From: Muribaculaceae bacterium
GTDB lineage: Bacteria > Bacteroidota > Bacteroidia > Bacteroidales > Muribaculaceae
Reading direction: 5' to 3'
NCBI GenBank assembly: GCA_017462345.1
Contig: JAFTRI010000037.1
Span: 1-64,000 of the forward strand
DNA length: 64,000 bases
A model generated the notes under the pieces. That model was not told the DNA's origin and made no database searches. It worked only from the letters and a program-made list of their open reading frames with translations. Shown in pieces: positions 63,356 through 64,000 of the stretch. The position numbers were made by a program, and so were the translations under genes. Each line of letters opens with the position of its first letter. The first letter of the stretch is position 1.

Positions 63356-64000
63356 ATGAAACGACTATTAATTATTGCAATCGCCTCTTTGCTGTGCTCA
63401 TCCTCGTTGACAGCAAAAGACAACAAATCGACAGACGATCTCGGGCAATGGGCTGAAAGCGAACTTGCCAAATATCCCGAGACAGTCGATGGCGTAAAAG
63501 TCTATTACCCGGCACCCGATGAAGACGGCAAGCTGTCGGTATCGGATCTCATCGACATCGAGGGAAAAAGCAAGACCGCAATCTTCACCAATGCACTTGT
63601 GTACATCTACGACAACTTCGATAGCGAAAACGAGGTCATCGAATCAATCGACTATGAATCAAAAAGATTCATCATCGCCAGAAAGTTAAAACAGGGAAGC
63701 GGAAAAAATACCACCGCCTACGAATACATCTCGGCATTCCAGATTGCCGACGGCATCCTGTCGTTCGTTTCCTACAACATCCGCGCCGAATACCGCGAGA
63801 AAGGTATCCTGCCACGCAAACTCGACATCGAGAAGCTGAAACCGCAGGAAAACACGCGGCACAGGGAGCTTGTCGAGGAGTTTTCGTTCCTCAACTCTAA
63901 AATCCTCAAGGAGATGAGCGACTACATAAGTTCAACCACGCCTGAGTCCATAACCCACTGGGATGACATCAAAGAGGGCAATGCCGTGAAAGGGATGAAC
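63356..64000 (+). CDS. Secreted protein with DUF4468-like domain (3' end cut by window)
   Basis: Open from the ATG at 63356 to the window edge, 215 codons with no stop. A signal peptide (MKRLLIIAIASLLCSSSLTA) is followed by a mature part in which SKTAIFTNALVYIYDNFDSE and SKRFIIARKLKQG resemble the TBP-like DUF4468 domain of Bacteroidetes secreted proteins. The similarity is by pattern only. Function is unknown. Confidence 0.6.
   Translation, partial: MKRLLIIAIASLLCSSSLTAKDNKSTDDLGQWAESELAKYPETVDGVKVYYPAPDEDGKLSVSDLIDIEGKSKTAIFTNALVYIYDNFDSENEVIESIDYESKRFIIARKLKQGSGKNTTAYEYISAFQIADGILSFVSYNIRAEYREKGILPRKLDIEKLKPQENTRHRELVEEFSFLNSKILKEMSDYISSTTPESITHWDDIKEGNAVKGMN

Overview
The window looks like a chromosomal segment of a member of the Bacteroidales, most likely a gut lineage close to Muribaculaceae. 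The evidence is sequence content: promoters of the TAnnTTTG type, a fused nuoCD, an ATP synthase operon that opens with beta and epsilon, lipoproteins with short SxxC-type lipoboxes, DUF6242/DUF6089/uppS/bamA/ompH gene order, and alpha-2-macroglobulin and DUF6377 families typical of the phylum. The genus is inference. No insertion sequence, phage, CRISPR array or rRNA operon was seen.

Layout. 1-2.6 kb: a truncated secreted phosphodiester glycosidase-like gene and an acyltransferase-3 membrane protein. 2.7-19.6 kb: 18 minus-strand genes with no visible internal terminator, in which the entire F1Fo ATP synthase operon (atpDCBEFHAG) sits inside the complex I operon, between nuoH and nuoI. 19.8-23.5 kb: a TonB-dependent receptor with a lipoprotein partner and a ZIP metal transporter. 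23.6-25.1 kb: an ECF sigma factor, a one-span membrane protein and a Spy-like periplasmic protein. 25.2-31.9 kb: a giant alpha-2-macroglobulin-like protein and ribD. 32.0-39.9 kb: an envelope-biogenesis run (DUF6242 lipoprotein, DUF6089 barrel, uppS, bamA, two Skp/OmpH chaperones, then murI). 39.9-43.8 kb: comF, recX, prmC, tRNA-Pro(UGG), and a zinc-type ABC ATPase plus binding protein without a permease.

43.9-59.5 kb is the most interesting stretch. It carries genes for a nonulosonic (sialic/legionaminic-type) acid: a hydrolysing epimerase, CMP-sugar synthetase and CBS-nucleotidyltransferase on the plus strand followed by obgE and pgeF, and the synthase, an ATP-grasp enzyme and a LegB-like dehydratase on the minus strand. 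The minus-strand genes are the 3' part of a seven-gene operon that begins with glsA and glsB (glycine-lipid acyltransferases) and a Wzi-like capsule assembly protein. Divergent from it, across a 66-bp gap, are a polytopic membrane protein, a GT2 glycosyltransferase, an SDR epimerase without a normal start codon, and an MptE/GT42-like protein. Together these read as a surface glycan or glycolipid locus; the product is not known.

59.5-64 kb: an AT-rich spacer with a strong terminator and a possible small RNA, a DUF6377 regulator, a roughly 280-nt promoter-to-terminator interval that looks like a structured non-coding RNA, two secreted proteins and a truncated one at the window edge. All calls come from reading the sequence; no database search was run.
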